Shown: in pieces, positions 1 to 10,474 of the stretch
How the letters are laid out: the number at the start of each line of letters is the position of its first letter
How positions within the stretch are numbered: the first letter of the stretch is position 1
Origin: Alphaproteobacteria bacterium
GTDB taxonomy: Bacteria; Pseudomonadota; Alphaproteobacteria; Micropepsales; Micropepsaceae
Direction: 5' to 3'
Assembly (NCBI GenBank): GCA_023259375.1
Contig: JAHFQC010000015.1
Location: forward strand, 1-62,857
Length of the DNA: 62,857 nucleotides
Program-made: the position numbers and the translations under genes
The notes under the pieces: generated by a model
The model's database searches: none
Seen by the model: only the letters and a program-made list of their open reading frames with translations
Told to the model about the DNA's origin: nothing

Positions 1-636
<636 letters not shown>

Positions 637-958
637 ATGATCCTAAGCAAACGAAGCTGATCGCTCTCGTTCACGTGTTCGCATTACACATTTTGACGAG
701 GTTTGATCGAACATCTGTCCCGTCACAGGCCAGACATTCAACCGAACATCTTACGTGTATTGCAAAAAGGAACGTTAGCTTCAGTCTCGATGCTTGATTT
801 AGTCACCCGGACTTTCGTCCGAGATGGCAAGCGAGCCGCCGCCCACGTTCCCCTTCCTTCAATCACAATGTCAAACAGCCGAACCGATCTAAAAAACTGT
901 TTTCTTTCAACCGGTTCTCGTCGGCGGCGGCGTCAGCAGCGCGTCGGCGAGGGGGCGG

Positions 959-987
959 TTTATAGGGGGGGGGCCCTCGGCTGTCAA
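959..987 (-). promoter_or_regulatory. rRNA operon promoter
   Basis: On the minus strand there is a perfect -35 TTGACA (982-987), exactly 17 bp of spacer, and -10 TATAAA (959-964), facing the 16S gene. Nine bp of the spacer are one homopolymer, G9 on the plus strand (965-973). This implies a leader of about 310 nt before 16S, usual for an rrn leader with antitermination signals. The rest of 637-1319 holds no gene that I would support. Confidence 0.75.
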
Positions 988-1319
988 ACGCTAAAACGAC
1001 GGAAATCTCGTTTTTTTTCCGGGGGCCTGTGGATAGAGGCAGGCTGCCGCATACGCCGCACGTAGAATTCCAATAGGTAGGCGTCAACACGCAATATGTT
1101 GCGGTGAAAAGACGGATTTGCGAACTATTCGACCGCAGCAAATATTCGGAAGGGCGCGTCTGTCGCACGCGTCGCACCATAAACCCCGGAATTATCGCCT
1201 TTTTCGGGTATTGGCCGGGATCGAAGGCCTGGTTTTTTCGGTGACGCTTGTCGCTTGCCCTCGAAAGCCGGAGGCTGAGGACTTCGTTAGCAACCCTTAA
1301 CCAAAGGATCCGCGCTTCC

Positions 1320-3110
1320 GTGTTGAACCGCCGTGAACTTCTGGCTTCCGCCGCCGCTGCTGCTGCGCTGCCTGTTGCCGCCAATGCTGCCACCCCGAGC
1401 GAACAAGCCAATGCGCTTTACGCAGCCGTGGTGGACGAGCTGATGGAACTGTCGCCGGAATACGCGACCAGTCTCGGCCTCGACACCGGCGCCAAAACTT
1501 CCCTGCGGAGCCGCCTCAGCGACCGCTCACTGGAAGGGCGCAAACATCGCAAGGCATTCGATGCCAGTTTCCTGACACGGCTCGAACAGATCGATCGCAA
1601 GGCGCTCGCCGGATTGGACGCGGTCAACTACGACGCCCTCTTCTACGGCGCCAAACAGGAAGCTGAGATCGACCAGCGCTTCCGCTACGGTGACTCCAGC
1701 AACCCCTATACTGTCTACCAGCTCGGCGGCGCCTATCAGCAGGGGCCCGACTTCCTCGACAGCCAGCACCCGATAGAGACCAAGGCCGATGCCGACGCAT
1801 ACCTGGCGCGTCTCGACGGCTTCGGCGGCATGCTCGACCAGGAAAGCGAAGTGGTGCGCCACGACGCCGGCCTCGGCGTGATCCCGCCCGACTTCGCCAT
1901 CGCCAGCGCCCTGAAGCAGATGAAGGCGCTGCGCGCCTATGCGCCCGACAAGTCGGTGCTGACCCACTCCCTGGTGCGCCGTACCGGCGACAAGCACATC
2001 GACGGCGACTGGGGCACCAAGGCCGCGGCGCTCGTCAGCGGCAAAGTCTATCCCGCTCTCGACCGTCAGATCGCGCTGATGGAAGATCTCGCCAAGAAAG
2101 CCACCCATGATGCCGGCGTCTGGAAGCTGCCGGACGGCGACGCCTTCTACGCCATGGCGCTCGAAAGCCAGACCACCACCAAGATGAGCCCGGCCGAGGT
2201 GCACAAGCTCGGCCGCGATGTGGTGGCCGAATGCACCGCGGCGAGCGATACGATCATGAAAGCGGGCGGCCTCACCAAAGGCACGGTCGGCGAGCGTCTG
2301 CGCGCGATGTTCCTCGATCCGAAATTCCGCTACCCCAACACCGACGACGGCAAGGAAAAGCTGATTGCCGATCTGAACCTCAAGCTTACCGAAGTGACGA
2401 AGCTGTTGCCGCAGTACTTCCGTACCCTTCCCAAGGCCGGCGTGCAGATCAAACGGGTGCCGAAATACATCGAAAGCGGCGCCCCCGGCGGCTACTACCA
2501 GAACGCCACGCTCGACGGAAAACGTCCGGGTACGTACTACATCAACCTGCGCGACACCGCCGAGGTGCCGAGCTGGACGCTGCCCACCCTCACCTATCAC
2601 GAGGCCATTCCCGGCCATCATCTGCAGATCTCGATCTCACAGGAAACCAACCTGCCGCTGCTCAGGCGGATCGGCGGCTACAATGCCTATATCGAAGGCT
2701 GGGCGCTTTATGCCGAACAGCTGGCGGTCGAGATGGGGCTCTATCAGAACGACCCATGGGGCCATGTCGGCCAGCTGCACGACGCCATGCTGCGGGGCGT
2801 GCGCCTGGTGGTCGACACCGGCCTGCACGCGATGAAATGGACCCGCGAACAGGCGATCAAATACTACGCCGATACGCTGGGAGACCCGGAATCAGGGGCC
2901 ATTTCCGAAGTCGAACGCTATTGCGTCTGGCCGGGACAGGCGTGCGGGTACATGGTCGGCAAGCGCTTCATCCTGGCCGAACGCGACCGCGCCAAAGCCG
3001 CGCTGGGCCAGCGCTTCGATCTCAAGACCTTCCACGACGCCGTTCTGAAATCCGGCGCGCTGCCGCTCGACGAACTGCGCCGGGTGATCGACCGGATGAT
3101 CGCCGGCTAA
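1320..3110 (+). CDS. DUF885 family exported metallopeptidase-like protein
   Basis: A 596-aa protein of the DUF885 family (PF05960), whose members are about 600 aa, usually exported, and related to zinc peptidases. The start is taken as GTG 1320, preceded by AAAGGA at 1303-1308. It gives an N terminus LNRRELLASAAAAAALPVAA, a twin-arginine-like signal with a long Ala run and an AxA cleavage site. The family signature YHEAIPGHHLQ is present near residue 430, with the expected two histidines and glutamate of an HExxH-like zinc site, followed by YIEGWALYAEQL. An in-frame start at 1248 would put 24 residues in front of the signal and is less likely. It ends 6 bp from the convergent CBS gene. The substrate is unknown. 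Confidence 0.9.
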   Translation: MLNRRELLASAAAAAALPVAANAATPSEQANALYAAVVDELMELSPEYATSLGLDTGAKTSLRSRLSDRSLEGRKHRKAFDASFLTRLEQIDRKALAGLDAVNYDALFYGAKQEAEIDQRFRYGDSSNPYTVYQLGGAYQQGPDFLDSQHPIETKADADAYLARLDGFGGMLDQESEVVRHDAGLGVIPPDFAIASALKQMKALRAYAPDKSVLTHSLVRRTGDKHIDGDWGTKAAALVSGKVYPALDRQIALMEDLAKKATHDAGVWKLPDGDAFYAMALESQTTTKMSPAEVHKLGRDVVAECTAASDTIMKAGGLTKGTVGERLRAMFLDPKFRYPNTDDGKEKLIADLNLKLTEVTKLLPQYFRTLPKAGVQIKRVPKYIESGAPGGYYQNATLDGKRPGTYYINLRDTAEVPSWTLPTLTYHEAIPGHHLQISISQETNLPLLRRIGGYNAYIEGWALYAEQLAVEMGLYQNDPWGHVGQLHDAMLRGVRLVVDTGLHAMKWTREQAIKYYADTLGDPESGAISEVERYCVWPGQACGYMVGKRFILAERDRAKAALGQRFDLKTFHDAVLKSGALPLDELRRVIDRMIAG

Positions 3111-3116
3111 GAAGAG

Positions 3117-3554
3117 TCACCTGGCAGCGACGATGAACTCGCGCAGGTTGGTGGCCTCGCGGGTCGTTTCTTCGATGTGCGCCTTGACGACGTCGCCGAT
3201 CGAAACGAGGCCGGCGAGTTCGCCGTTGGCGTCCAGCACGGGCACGTGACGGAAGCGGCCCTCGGTCATCATCGTCATCAGCGCCTCGACGGTGTCGGTC
3301 TCGCTGCAAGTGGCCACCGCGCGGGTCATGAAGGCCGACACCGGCCGGGCCAGCGCCCTGACGCTCTCGGTGGCGACCGCCTTGACGACGTCGCGCTCCG
3401 ACAGGATCCCGGCGACGCCGCCGCGCTCGTCCTTGATCACGACGGCGCCGATGCGCTTGGCGGCGAGCATCACGGTAGCATCCGAAACGTTGGCGTCGGC
3501 GGGAAGCGAAGCTACGTCCCGGCCCTTGTGGCGAAGAATGTCGATGACCTGCAT
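3117..3554 (-). CDS. CBS domain protein
   Basis: A 145-aa protein made almost entirely of a tandem CBS pair (a Bateman module). The first CBS motif runs from MQVIDILRHKGRDV to GILSERDVVKAVA, the second from FMTRAVATC to LVSIGDVVKAHIEE. Such stand-alone modules bind adenine nucleotides and act as energy-state sensors. The start is ATG 3554, with AAGGAG 7-8 nt upstream; the frame stays open for another 30 codons without a ribosome site. It converges on the DUF885 gene. The partner protein is unknown. Confidence 0.92.
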   Translation of the reverse strand: MQVIDILRHKGRDVASLPADANVSDATVMLAAKRIGAVVIKDERGGVAGILSERDVVKAVATESVRALARPVSAFMTRAVATCSETDTVEALMTMMTEGRFRHVPVLDANGELAGLVSIGDVVKAHIEETTREATNLREFIVAAR

Positions 3555-3748
3555 TGGCTCATCTCCTTGTGGGCGCCTGCGACATTCAGGCTGCACAAAG
3601 TGTCGCGCCCTGGCAAGAGTTAGGCGCATTCCAGGATTAGGCAACTGTTCTTCTTGGGGTATTTTTATCGCTTCGCGTCAGACGGGCTTGAGGCGGACGC
3701 CAAAGTGAGGCAAGAACGCGCTTCGAGCCGGGACCCCCGGTTTGGTGC

Positions 3749-3842
3749 GGAGCTGTGGCCGAGTGGCTGAAGGCAACGGTTTGCTAAACCGTCGTACGGT
3801 TGTAAAGCTGTACCGAGGGTTCGAATCCCTCCGGCTCCGCCA
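3749..3842 (+). tRNA. serX: tRNA-Ser(GCT)
   Basis: Class II tRNA with a 7-bp acceptor stem (GGAGCTG pairing with CGGCTCC at 3832-3838, one G-T pair), anticodon arm CGGTTTGCTAAACCG giving anticodon GCT, a long variable arm, the T-loop sequence GGTTCGAATCC, and an encoded CCA end (3840-3842). The GCT anticodon reads AGC/AGU. The integrase gene follows 166 bp downstream, and the tRNA 3' end is the island insertion site. The symbol is only a conventional label. Confidence 0.95.
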
Positions 3843-3950
3843 AAATTCCTTCCCAGGGTGTCTCACGACATCCTGCAAAACCTTCAAAAAACCAATAAAA
3901 TCAGGCATAATCTGCACCGTGCCGTCCAAGGACGTTTCCTGCCATCTCAA
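3826..3950 (+). other. attL-type site in tRNA-Ser 3' end (island I left end)
   Basis: The tRNA 3' end TCCCTCCGGCTCCGCC (3826-3841) recurs in degraded form at 21806-21820 and 41069-41082. Downstream similarity (caggg-gtctcacgac, cttcaaaaaac, taaaatcaggca) continues for about 90 bp in the other two copies. Integration at a tRNA 3' end beside an integrase is the usual arrangement for P4-type elements. The exact crossover core cannot be fixed from sequence alone. Confidence 0.7.
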
Positions 3951-4007
3951 CCGGCTGGGGGCATTTTTGGGGGCATCTGTGAAATCCGGCAGAGGAAAAA
4001 TGCCCCC

Positions 4008-5231
4008 ATGCCCCTCACCGACGCGGCCTGCAAAGGTGCCCGCCCCAAGGACAAGCCGTATAAGAAGGCTGACGGCGGTGGCCTGTATTTGGAGGTCGCC
4101 CCCAACGGCGGCCGGTACTGGCGGCTGAAATATCGCTTCCTGGGCAAAGAAAAACGGCTGGCTTGCGGGATCTACCCCGAAACCTCCTTGGCCGAGGCCC
4201 GGGAAAAGAGGGCCGTGGCCAAGAAAATGCTGGCAGACGGAATCGATCCCTCCTCCGCCAAACAGGATCGGCGCCAGCTTGCTGAGATAAACGCGACCAA
4301 CACCTTCGAGGCCGTCGCCCGCGAATGGCATGAGCGGAACCGGGAGAAGTGGACGCCGAATTATTGCCAAGACATTCTCCACCGGCTGGAAATGGATGTC
4401 TTCCCCGTGATCGGCCAGCGCCCGGTTGCCGATATCTCGCCGCTGGTCGTGCTAAACATGCTTAGGAAGATCGAAAACCGCGGTGCGGGCGAGATGGCCC
4501 GCCGGGTAGGACAATACTGCGGCCAGATCTTTCGCTACGCCGTGGTGACAGGCCGGGCCGACCGCAATCCGACCACTGACTTGAAAGGCGCCCTCAAGCC
4601 GGTACGACATGGCCACTACTCGTCGATTGAGCCGGAAGACCTGCCGGAGTTCTTGCACGCGCTTAGCCGGAACGACGCCCGCCTATACATCCTCACCCGG
4701 CTTGCGATCCGGCTGATGTTGCTCACCTTCGTGCGAACCGGCGAACTCATCAATGCCACCTGGGACGAATTCAATTTTGAAGAAGCTCGGTGGTCGATCC
4801 CTGCGGAGCGCATGAAAATGCGCAAACCTCATATCGTTCCCCTGTCGCGGCAGTCACTCGCGATCCTTCGCGAACTGCAGGCGATGAACGGGAAGTATCA
4901 GTGGGTGTTTGCCAGCCCGACCAAACCACGCCGGCATATGAGCAACAACACCATCCTGAAGGCGCTGGAACGGCTCGGCTACAAAGGCCGGATGACCGGC
5001 CATGGCTTCCGTTCGTTGGCGATGACGACAATAAAAGAGAAACTGAAGTACCCTCACGAGGTCGTCGACCGCCAACTTGCGCATGCGCCGCGCAACAAGG
5101 TGGACGCGGCCTATGACCGAACCAAATACCTCGATGATCGCCGCAAGATGATGCAAGCCTGGGCAAATTATCTCGACGATGTTGGGAACAGAGGCAAGGT
5201 GATTGTTGGGAATTTCAAAAAAACGGATTAG
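4008..5231 (+). CDS. int: P4-type tyrosine recombinase / integrase
   Basis: A 407-aa integrase of the usual length for the P4/bacteriophage integrase family. The N-terminal DUF4102 arm-binding domain begins LTDAACKGARPKDKPYKKAD. The core-binding segment spans roughly residues 100-190. The catalytic domain shows the first Arg in VRTGELINATWDEF, HGFRSLAMT (His/Arg), and the nucleophile Tyr in HAPRNKVDAAYDRTKYL, all apparently intact. The start is ATG 4008, whose MPLTDAACKGA opening is kept in the relic copy at 21989; AGAGGA lies 12 nt upstream. It lies 166 bp from tRNA-Ser and should catalyse integration and excision of island I. Confidence 0.93.
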   Translation: MPLTDAACKGARPKDKPYKKADGGGLYLEVAPNGGRYWRLKYRFLGKEKRLACGIYPETSLAEAREKRAVAKKMLADGIDPSSAKQDRRQLAEINATNTFEAVAREWHERNREKWTPNYCQDILHRLEMDVFPVIGQRPVADISPLVVLNMLRKIENRGAGEMARRVGQYCGQIFRYAVVTGRADRNPTTDLKGALKPVRHGHYSSIEPEDLPEFLHALSRNDARLYILTRLAIRLMLLTFVRTGELINATWDEFNFEEARWSIPAERMKMRKPHIVPLSRQSLAILRELQAMNGKYQWVFASPTKPRRHMSNNTILKALERLGYKGRMTGHGFRSLAMTTIKEKLKYPHEVVDRQLAHAPRNKVDAAYDRTKYLDDRRKMMQAWANYLDDVGNRGKVIVGNFKKTD

Positions 5232-5282
5232 CCTGTCTTAATCCATTTTCTTTAGTACTAAGCGACTTTCAGCGTCGATATA

Positions 5283-5300
5283 GTGAAATCCGAAATTCAC
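5283..5300. promoter_or_regulatory. Small inverted repeat upstream of the first STAND gene
   Basis: GTGAA-N8-TTCAC lies about 70 bp upstream of the next start codon. It could be an operator, but the arms are only 5 bp and nothing else supports it. Confidence 0.25.
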
Positions 5301-5368
5301 ATCGCCGCCACCACGGGGGTAAGCTGTTTCATCGTGGACGTTGATTTGTTCGCGTCGGGGAGAAAATA

Positions 5369-8300
5369 ATGTCCGGCGGACGGATTGCGATCAGCGGCTT
5401 CGACTACCAAGCGATCGTCATTCTGGACCAATTATTCGATCACTTCGACCGCCATCCTGGCAACGCCCGGGCGCGGCCTGAAGGCAAGGACGATTTGGAT
5501 TTGGTTTGGACCGAGAACGGCCGCGACCACCGCCACCACATTCAGGTCAAGAAGCCGCGCGAGACGGATCAGGGCGTTCCGAAGAATCAACCTTGGCGAC
5601 TTTCCGAGGTCGCGCAAGAACTCCTGCCAAACGCCCTGGTCCAGCTCGCGATCTCAAACAGTCAGCAGACCTGGATTTTGGGGGATGCGGTGCAGCCGCA
5701 GGTTCGGCGCTTGGTCGCAGCCGGGAGTGCGGCGGCGGATCGAGAGACGGGACTCTACTGGTCGGTAGTCCACCAGATGGCCCGCGCCGCGGCATTGGAC
5801 GAACTTCCTAAAGGGAAGCGTCGATCCCTTGTCAAATGGCGTTTCAAAAACCCACCCATTAACGCCGATGACGCGCGTGATCTTCTAGTCGCCACCTACA
5901 GCCAAATGTTGAGCGCAGCAACTGCTGACGCCGACGTCGTGCGTGCCTATCAAGAGAGAGTTGCCTCGATCGACCAGCGTCTTCCAGGAGTGCTCGCCCG
6001 GATCGAAATTCTGGACGATTATGGGTCAGAGGCGGAGGTGGGCCAGCGGTTCAAAGACCGACTGCAGCGTGAATATCGCCTGTCGCCGGAGGTCGTGGAA
6101 CACAACCTGTTCGGTAATTTCCGATCCTTCATCAACGATGTCGCCAAACGGCCGGGAGAGATGATCGATCGGCGGAGTTTCGAAGCGCAGCTCCGCAGCG
6201 CCTGGCCTCAGATGAGCGCTGCGACGGAGCCGCCAATTCCACCCGCAGATGGGATTTTGAGACCCGACCTGATCGATGGATTGGTCAAGCCTGGAGCCGC
6301 CACGGTCGTCGAGGTCGTCGGCATCTCCGGGTCCGGCAAGACGACGCTTGCCGCCCAGGCGGCGGCGGCGTTGGAGGACCACGATCCGGGTCGACTCCCG
6401 ATCTACGTCCGCGTGCGGGCAGACGCGGCATTTCGAGACGTGATGTCTGGAGTCTCCTTCCACCTTTTGCGCCGGGGAATACCCGACCTGTTCGGACTCG
6501 CTGTGGAGAGCAAGCCCGCCGACGAAACGGTTATTGATCGCTTGGCGGAGATATGCAGTGGCCTGTCGCGGCCAGTGCTGTTGCTGTTGGATCTGGCCGA
6601 TGGGGTCTGCAACGCCCAATTCGGCCGAGACCTGGGACGGTTTGCCCGCGCCTTGACGCCGGGATCCTGCCGCCTCGTAGTGTTTGACCAGCAGAGCACT
6701 TTCAGCGGATTGAGCCCAGTCGAGATCGAGAGTGCAGGTATCCTCGCGATCAATATGCGCGGCTTCCGCTGGGAGGAGTTCGTAAGCCTGGTGGGTCATT
6801 ACCACCTCGGCGCCGACCGGAGCGCGCTGTGGGAGATCTTCAATCGCGTCACAGTGGGCCGGCCTGCGGGGCTTTATGCGCAACTGGCCAACGCCTTGGC
6901 CCGCCAGCCGTCTCTGGATGCGATGCGCGCCATCGCGAGCAGACCGTCAGAGGATATGGTTTCGGCTGCCGAGCAAAACCGTTTCGATCAACTCGCGCCG
7001 GGCGCCAGAACTGCGGCGGAGCATCTTGTCTGCTTCGCTCTGCCATTTCGCCGGAGCGATGCTGAAGCGGCTTTCCCGCGTGAAAATGTCGGCGCTGCTA
7101 TTAAGGCACTGGTTGATCTTGGCCTGCTTCGGAGCGAGGCCGAAGGCCTACTGGAAATGCACGAAACCGTTCGCGCAGGGCTGGAGACTGGTATTGCGCC
7201 AGCCGTGCGCCAGAGCGCTCACGGCGCCTTGGCGGAGTGGTACGCCGGACAGGGAGATATCGCCGCGCAGATATTCCATCTCGACGAGGCGGGCCGTTCT
7301 GTCGAAGCGGATCTCCTTGGCCGAGAGACGTTCCTGCGAGGGGAGGCGTGGCGCAGTCTGGCCAGCTACGTGATCCGCCGGGCGCTGGTCACCGCGCAGG
7401 AGGTTGTTGGTCTTGCCGCCCGACCCGAGCGCATCGCTGACTTTTATCTCCTTCCATCCATCCTATCGGAACTCGCCTCAGAAGGCGTGGATGGTCTTCT
7501 CATGGATCTGCTGGCCCGGCAGCGATCTCGCTATTTTAGCGACCATGATTGGGCGCGACCCGTGGTGGAAGCGATCCTCGCACTCAGTCCCGCTCGTTTC
7601 CACGACATTCTCGTATTTACGGTCACTCAGGCGGCAAATACTGAGGAACGTCGACAGGGCCTAACGTGGCTTTTGATCTCCGCCCGCTACAAACGCCGTT
7701 CGTCAACGGCCGAGATTGTTAGTTTAGCGCAGTCGCAGCAAGACGACGTTCAGCGTCTGCTGTTACCGGCCTTGCTACGCGACGGGGGGCGTGCCGCGCT
7801 TGCATTGGCCTTTAAAATATTTGCGCGCCCGACCCACGACGAGCCTCGTCGCGATGCACCCTGGAGTGGGGTGAAGTTGACGGTCGAGCGACGCGAAGAT
7901 GTAGTAGAATTTCTGGCAGCGCTGCCGAAAATGTCAGCATCGGCGATGATCGCGACCCGATCGCTTGGGTTCGGACCTATTGGATCGCTCATCTGGGCGG
8001 CGCGGCACCAGCTGCGCCCGTTCTGCGTCGACATCCTAGGGACGAATGGTGGCGAAGCCGAGATCAAAGTTACCGCCTGGCGGGTCCTGCTCTTTATCGG
8101 TCACCCAGCGTTTGAGACATTGGTCGATCCCCTGGCACCGGGTCTGATCCCTCTAGACTGCGCGCTCCTGGGGCCAGCCTTCGCACCCACAGCTTATGAT
8201 GCTGGGCGATATGAGAGAATATTGTTCGATCCGTCCGCGCCGGCCGCTCGTCGTCAAGCCGCTCTAGCAGTCCTCCTTTTCCTAGACGTGGATCTTGGAT

Positions 8301-10420
8301 GTCTACGGAGTCGTCTGGCAGCCTTGCCAGGAGATCCTCTCGCCGCAGATTGGGACCGGTTTTTTATACCGCTGTTTGTCAAAAGGCCCTTCGTCGCCGG
8401 CGTTCCGATACTACAAGCCGAGCTGGCATCGCCATTGGCGGCTTCGCTGCCGCCACCGTTTTTAAAGTCCTGTCTCATCGCGGTTGCCGAAACCGCGTGG
8501 CCCGACGTCACCGATCTTCTTATACAAGGCGTTCAGCACAGTGATCTGACCGTCCGTAGCGCCTCCGCTGCTGGGCTGGCCCGCCGTCGCTCCCAACGCG
8601 CGGCTGAAGTGCTCCGGCGTCAAATCGCCGTCGAGCCGGACTCCAAAGTCGTCGCACTTCTTGCTCAGGCGCTCACCGCGTGCGGCCCAACGTCGGCCAG
8701 CGACCTGGCGGGTGGGTTGGCCTCGCCAGATCTCGCCCTGTGGCAATGCATTGTCGCGATGCGGACACGGGACGAAGGCTTCGCCCCGCAGCTAGTCAAA
8801 CTTGCGACGGGCTCATCGGTTCATTGGGTAATTCGGCGCACTGCCATCTGGGCGGCAGGCCGCTTACCTTTCACCGCGGCTCTTCAAATGATCGCCCCGA
8901 TGGTCTTGTCGGAGGGCTCGCCGCTGACGATCGATTGTGATGACAACCTGCAGGTCCATGCCTCTCTCGGCGGTATGCTGCAGAATGGCGTGTCAGGGTT
9001 CCTCTCAGACGGTGAAGCGAACTTTGTCGCATTCATCGCTTCAGCCTTGGAGCAACAGTGGAGTGAACTGTCCGCAAGAAGCAGCTTGCCGTTGGCATCC
9101 GATGCGGCCCGATGGCTGTACACGAGCTTGATGAAAGATCCATCGCCCGCAGGTATTCAGCGACTGCTGAACAGAGTTCAAACGCCACTTCTACACGCGG
9201 CAGTCATTAGAGCCTTCCGCCTTTGCAGTCGCGCTCAAGATATCGAAGGCGTGCTAGCGAGCACGTCCTCGGTTTGGCTATCGGTCAAGTGTCTGCAAGA
9301 AAGACGCTGGATGCGGGACAACGATCCCGACCTGTGCCCGCGGCTGCGCCGCGCTCTGGCCACGTCGCCCTGCGGCGGCGCGCCCATATTAGGTCGGATA
9401 GTCGATGAAATCGAAGCCGGTCGTCGCCACTCGGGAACCATGGCGAGCACATCGCCGGTTCCCAAGCCGTCGACGCCAATGCCAAACCCGCTTCTCGATT
9501 ATTCTGCGGCGGTGCGCGCCCTTCGTGGGGCCTTCGATTCAGGGATCGATGCAGGGCAACCTATCGCGCTTTCGCGGTTGGACCGGGAGGAAGTGCAGAA
9601 GCTCATCGCTTTGGCGGATCCGGCCAACGATCCTCCGATAGGCGTCGTCCACTTCACACCCATAATGACGTTCACCGCCGCGGGGCATGTTGTGGGCCGA
9701 GAGAGATCGACGTCGACTGGCGGCATGTCCATTCCCGAACGAATGCGCCCCGCCATTGCCGCTGCCAACCGGTTCGACTTGCCTATGCCCTGGCATGGCG
9801 AGCGCTTGCGATGGCCCTGGATAAACACTTACGGGGCGCAATTCATCGCTAGTCTCGGCGCGCAGGGCGATGCCGATCGCCTCTACCAAGCGCTTGAGTC
9901 CGAAGCCGACACCCTACTGCCCTTTCTCGGACGCCTCGACGGCCTTAAGGCGACAGCACCACTTCTCGACGAGAGGCTTGCGCCAATTCTACAGCGCTAT
10001 CTCTTGCTGGGCGACGATGCCTTTTTCGAGAGCCTCTGCAACTTGGTAGAGCGAATTTCGTCCCCAGCGGCAGTCCCCCTCCTTTCGGGGTTGCTTGAAC
10101 GATGGGCGTCTCGCTTCGACGTCGCGTCACCTGTCCTGCAAGTCGGAAATGACGAACTATGGCGCGGCTTCGCACGACTCAGAGAGCACCCGCGCTTTCG
10201 CGACGTGGCTGGGTGGCGTAAGACTCTGGAGAACGTCCTCGCCGCAAACATGCGGTGGTTTCACAAGCAAGACATTATGCGAGCCCTCGAGGACGATCCC
10301 GGCTCTTACGTGACCGTCGAGGGTCGGCTGTCGTGGGAGGAGAACTGGGTCCACTTCAATCGATGCGAGATCGATAGTTTGGATGAGGCCGCTGAGCGAC
10401 TATTCCACGAGACGCACTAG
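5369..10420 (+). CDS. STAND-like NTPase with N-terminal Cap4/DUF4297-like nuclease and repeat-rich C terminus
   Basis: A 1683-aa single protein starting at ATG 5369 with GGGGAGAAAATA in front. Residues 1-65 look like the Cap4/DUF4297 type of PD-(D/E)xK nuclease: a GFDYQ opening, acidic residues E38 and D41/D42/D44, and Q59-V60-K61. An NTPase follows with a Walker A GSGKTT near residues 320-325 and a hydrophobic Walker B-like LLLLDLAD near 405-410. From about residue 560 to the end it is alpha-helical with HEAT-like repeats, for example DLTVRSASAAGLARRR near 1058. This nuclease-NTPase-repeat order is that of antiviral STAND (Avs) proteins, in which the repeats sense phage proteins and the nuclease is the effector. 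It stands alone between the integrase and alpA. The Avs assignment is by architecture, not by a subfamily match. Confidence 0.75.
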   Translation: MSGGRIAISGFDYQAIVILDQLFDHFDRHPGNARARPEGKDDLDLVWTENGRDHRHHIQVKKPRETDQGVPKNQPWRLSEVAQELLPNALVQLAISNSQQTWILGDAVQPQVRRLVAAGSAAADRETGLYWSVVHQMARAAALDELPKGKRRSLVKWRFKNPPINADDARDLLVATYSQMLSAATADADVVRAYQERVASIDQRLPGVLARIEILDDYGSEAEVGQRFKDRLQREYRLSPEVVEHNLFGNFRSFINDVAKRPGEMIDRRSFEAQLRSAWPQMSAATEPPIPPADGILRPDLIDGLVKPGAATVVEVVGISGSGKTTLAAQAAAALEDHDPGRLPIYVRVRADAAFRDVMSGVSFHLLRRGIPDLFGLAVESKPADETVIDRLAEICSGLSRPVLLLLDLADGVCNAQFGRDLGRFARALTPGSCRLVVFDQQSTFSGLSPVEIESAGILAINMRGFRWEEFVSLVGHYHLGADRSALWEIFNRVTVGRPAGLYAQLANALARQPSLDAMRAIASRPSEDMVSAAEQNRFDQLAPGARTAAEHLVCFALPFRRSDAEAAFPRENVGAAIKALVDLGLLRSEAEGLLEMHETVRAGLETGIAPAVRQSAHGALAEWYAGQGDIAAQIFHLDEAGRSVEADLLGRETFLRGEAWRSLASYVIRRALVTAQEVVGLAARPERIADFYLLPSILSELASEGVDGLLMDLLARQRSRYFSDHDWARPVVEAILALSPARFHDILVFTVTQAANTEERRQGLTWLLISARYKRRSSTAEIVSLAQSQQDDVQRLLLPALLRDGGRAALALAFKIFARPTHDEPRRDAPWSGVKLTVERREDVVEFLAALPKMSASAMIATRSLGFGPIGSLIWAARHQLRPFCVDILGTNGGEAEIKVTAWRVLLFIGHPAFETLVDPLAPGLIPLDCALLGPAFAPTAYDAGRYERILFDPSAPAARRQAALAVLLFLDVDLGCLRSRLAALPGDPLAADWDRFFIPLFVKRPFVAGVPILQAELASPLAASLPPPFLKSCLIAVAETAWPDVTDLLIQGVQHSDLTVRSASAAGLARRRSQRAAEVLRRQIAVEPDSKVVALLAQALTACGPTSASDLAGGLASPDLALWQCIVAMRTRDEGFAPQLVKLATGSSVHWVIRRTAIWAAGRLPFTAALQMIAPMVLSEGSPLTIDCDDNLQVHASLGGMLQNGVSGFLSDGEANFVAFIASALEQQWSELSARSSLPLASDAARWLYTSLMKDPSPAGIQRLLNRVQTPLLHAAVIRAFRLCSRAQDIEGVLASTSSVWLSVKCLQERRWMRDNDPDLCPRLRRALATSPCGGAPILGRIVDEIEAGRRHSGTMASTSPVPKPSTPMPNPLLDYSAAVRALRGAFDSGIDAGQPIALSRLDREEVQKLIALADPANDPPIGVVHFTPIMTFTAAGHVVGRERSTSTGGMSIPERMRPAIAAANRFDLPMPWHGERLRWPWINTYGAQFIASLGAQGDADRLYQALESEADTLLPFLGRLDGLKATAPLLDERLAPILQRYLLLGDDAFFESLCNLVERISSPAAVPLLSGLLERWASRFDVASPVLQVGNDELWRGFARLREHPRFRDVAGWRKTLENVLAANMRWFHKQDIMRALEDDPGSYVTVEGRLSWEENWVHFNRCEIDSLDEAAERLFHETH

Positions 10421-10474
10421 AATGTATCCGGGCGATTACGGCGGCGACGGTGCGACTCTGAGTGAGAGAATTCG

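Noticed and set aside
1527..2621. Open frame opposite the DUF885 gene
   Set aside because: Antisense shadow; the forward reading has the family signature and signal peptide.
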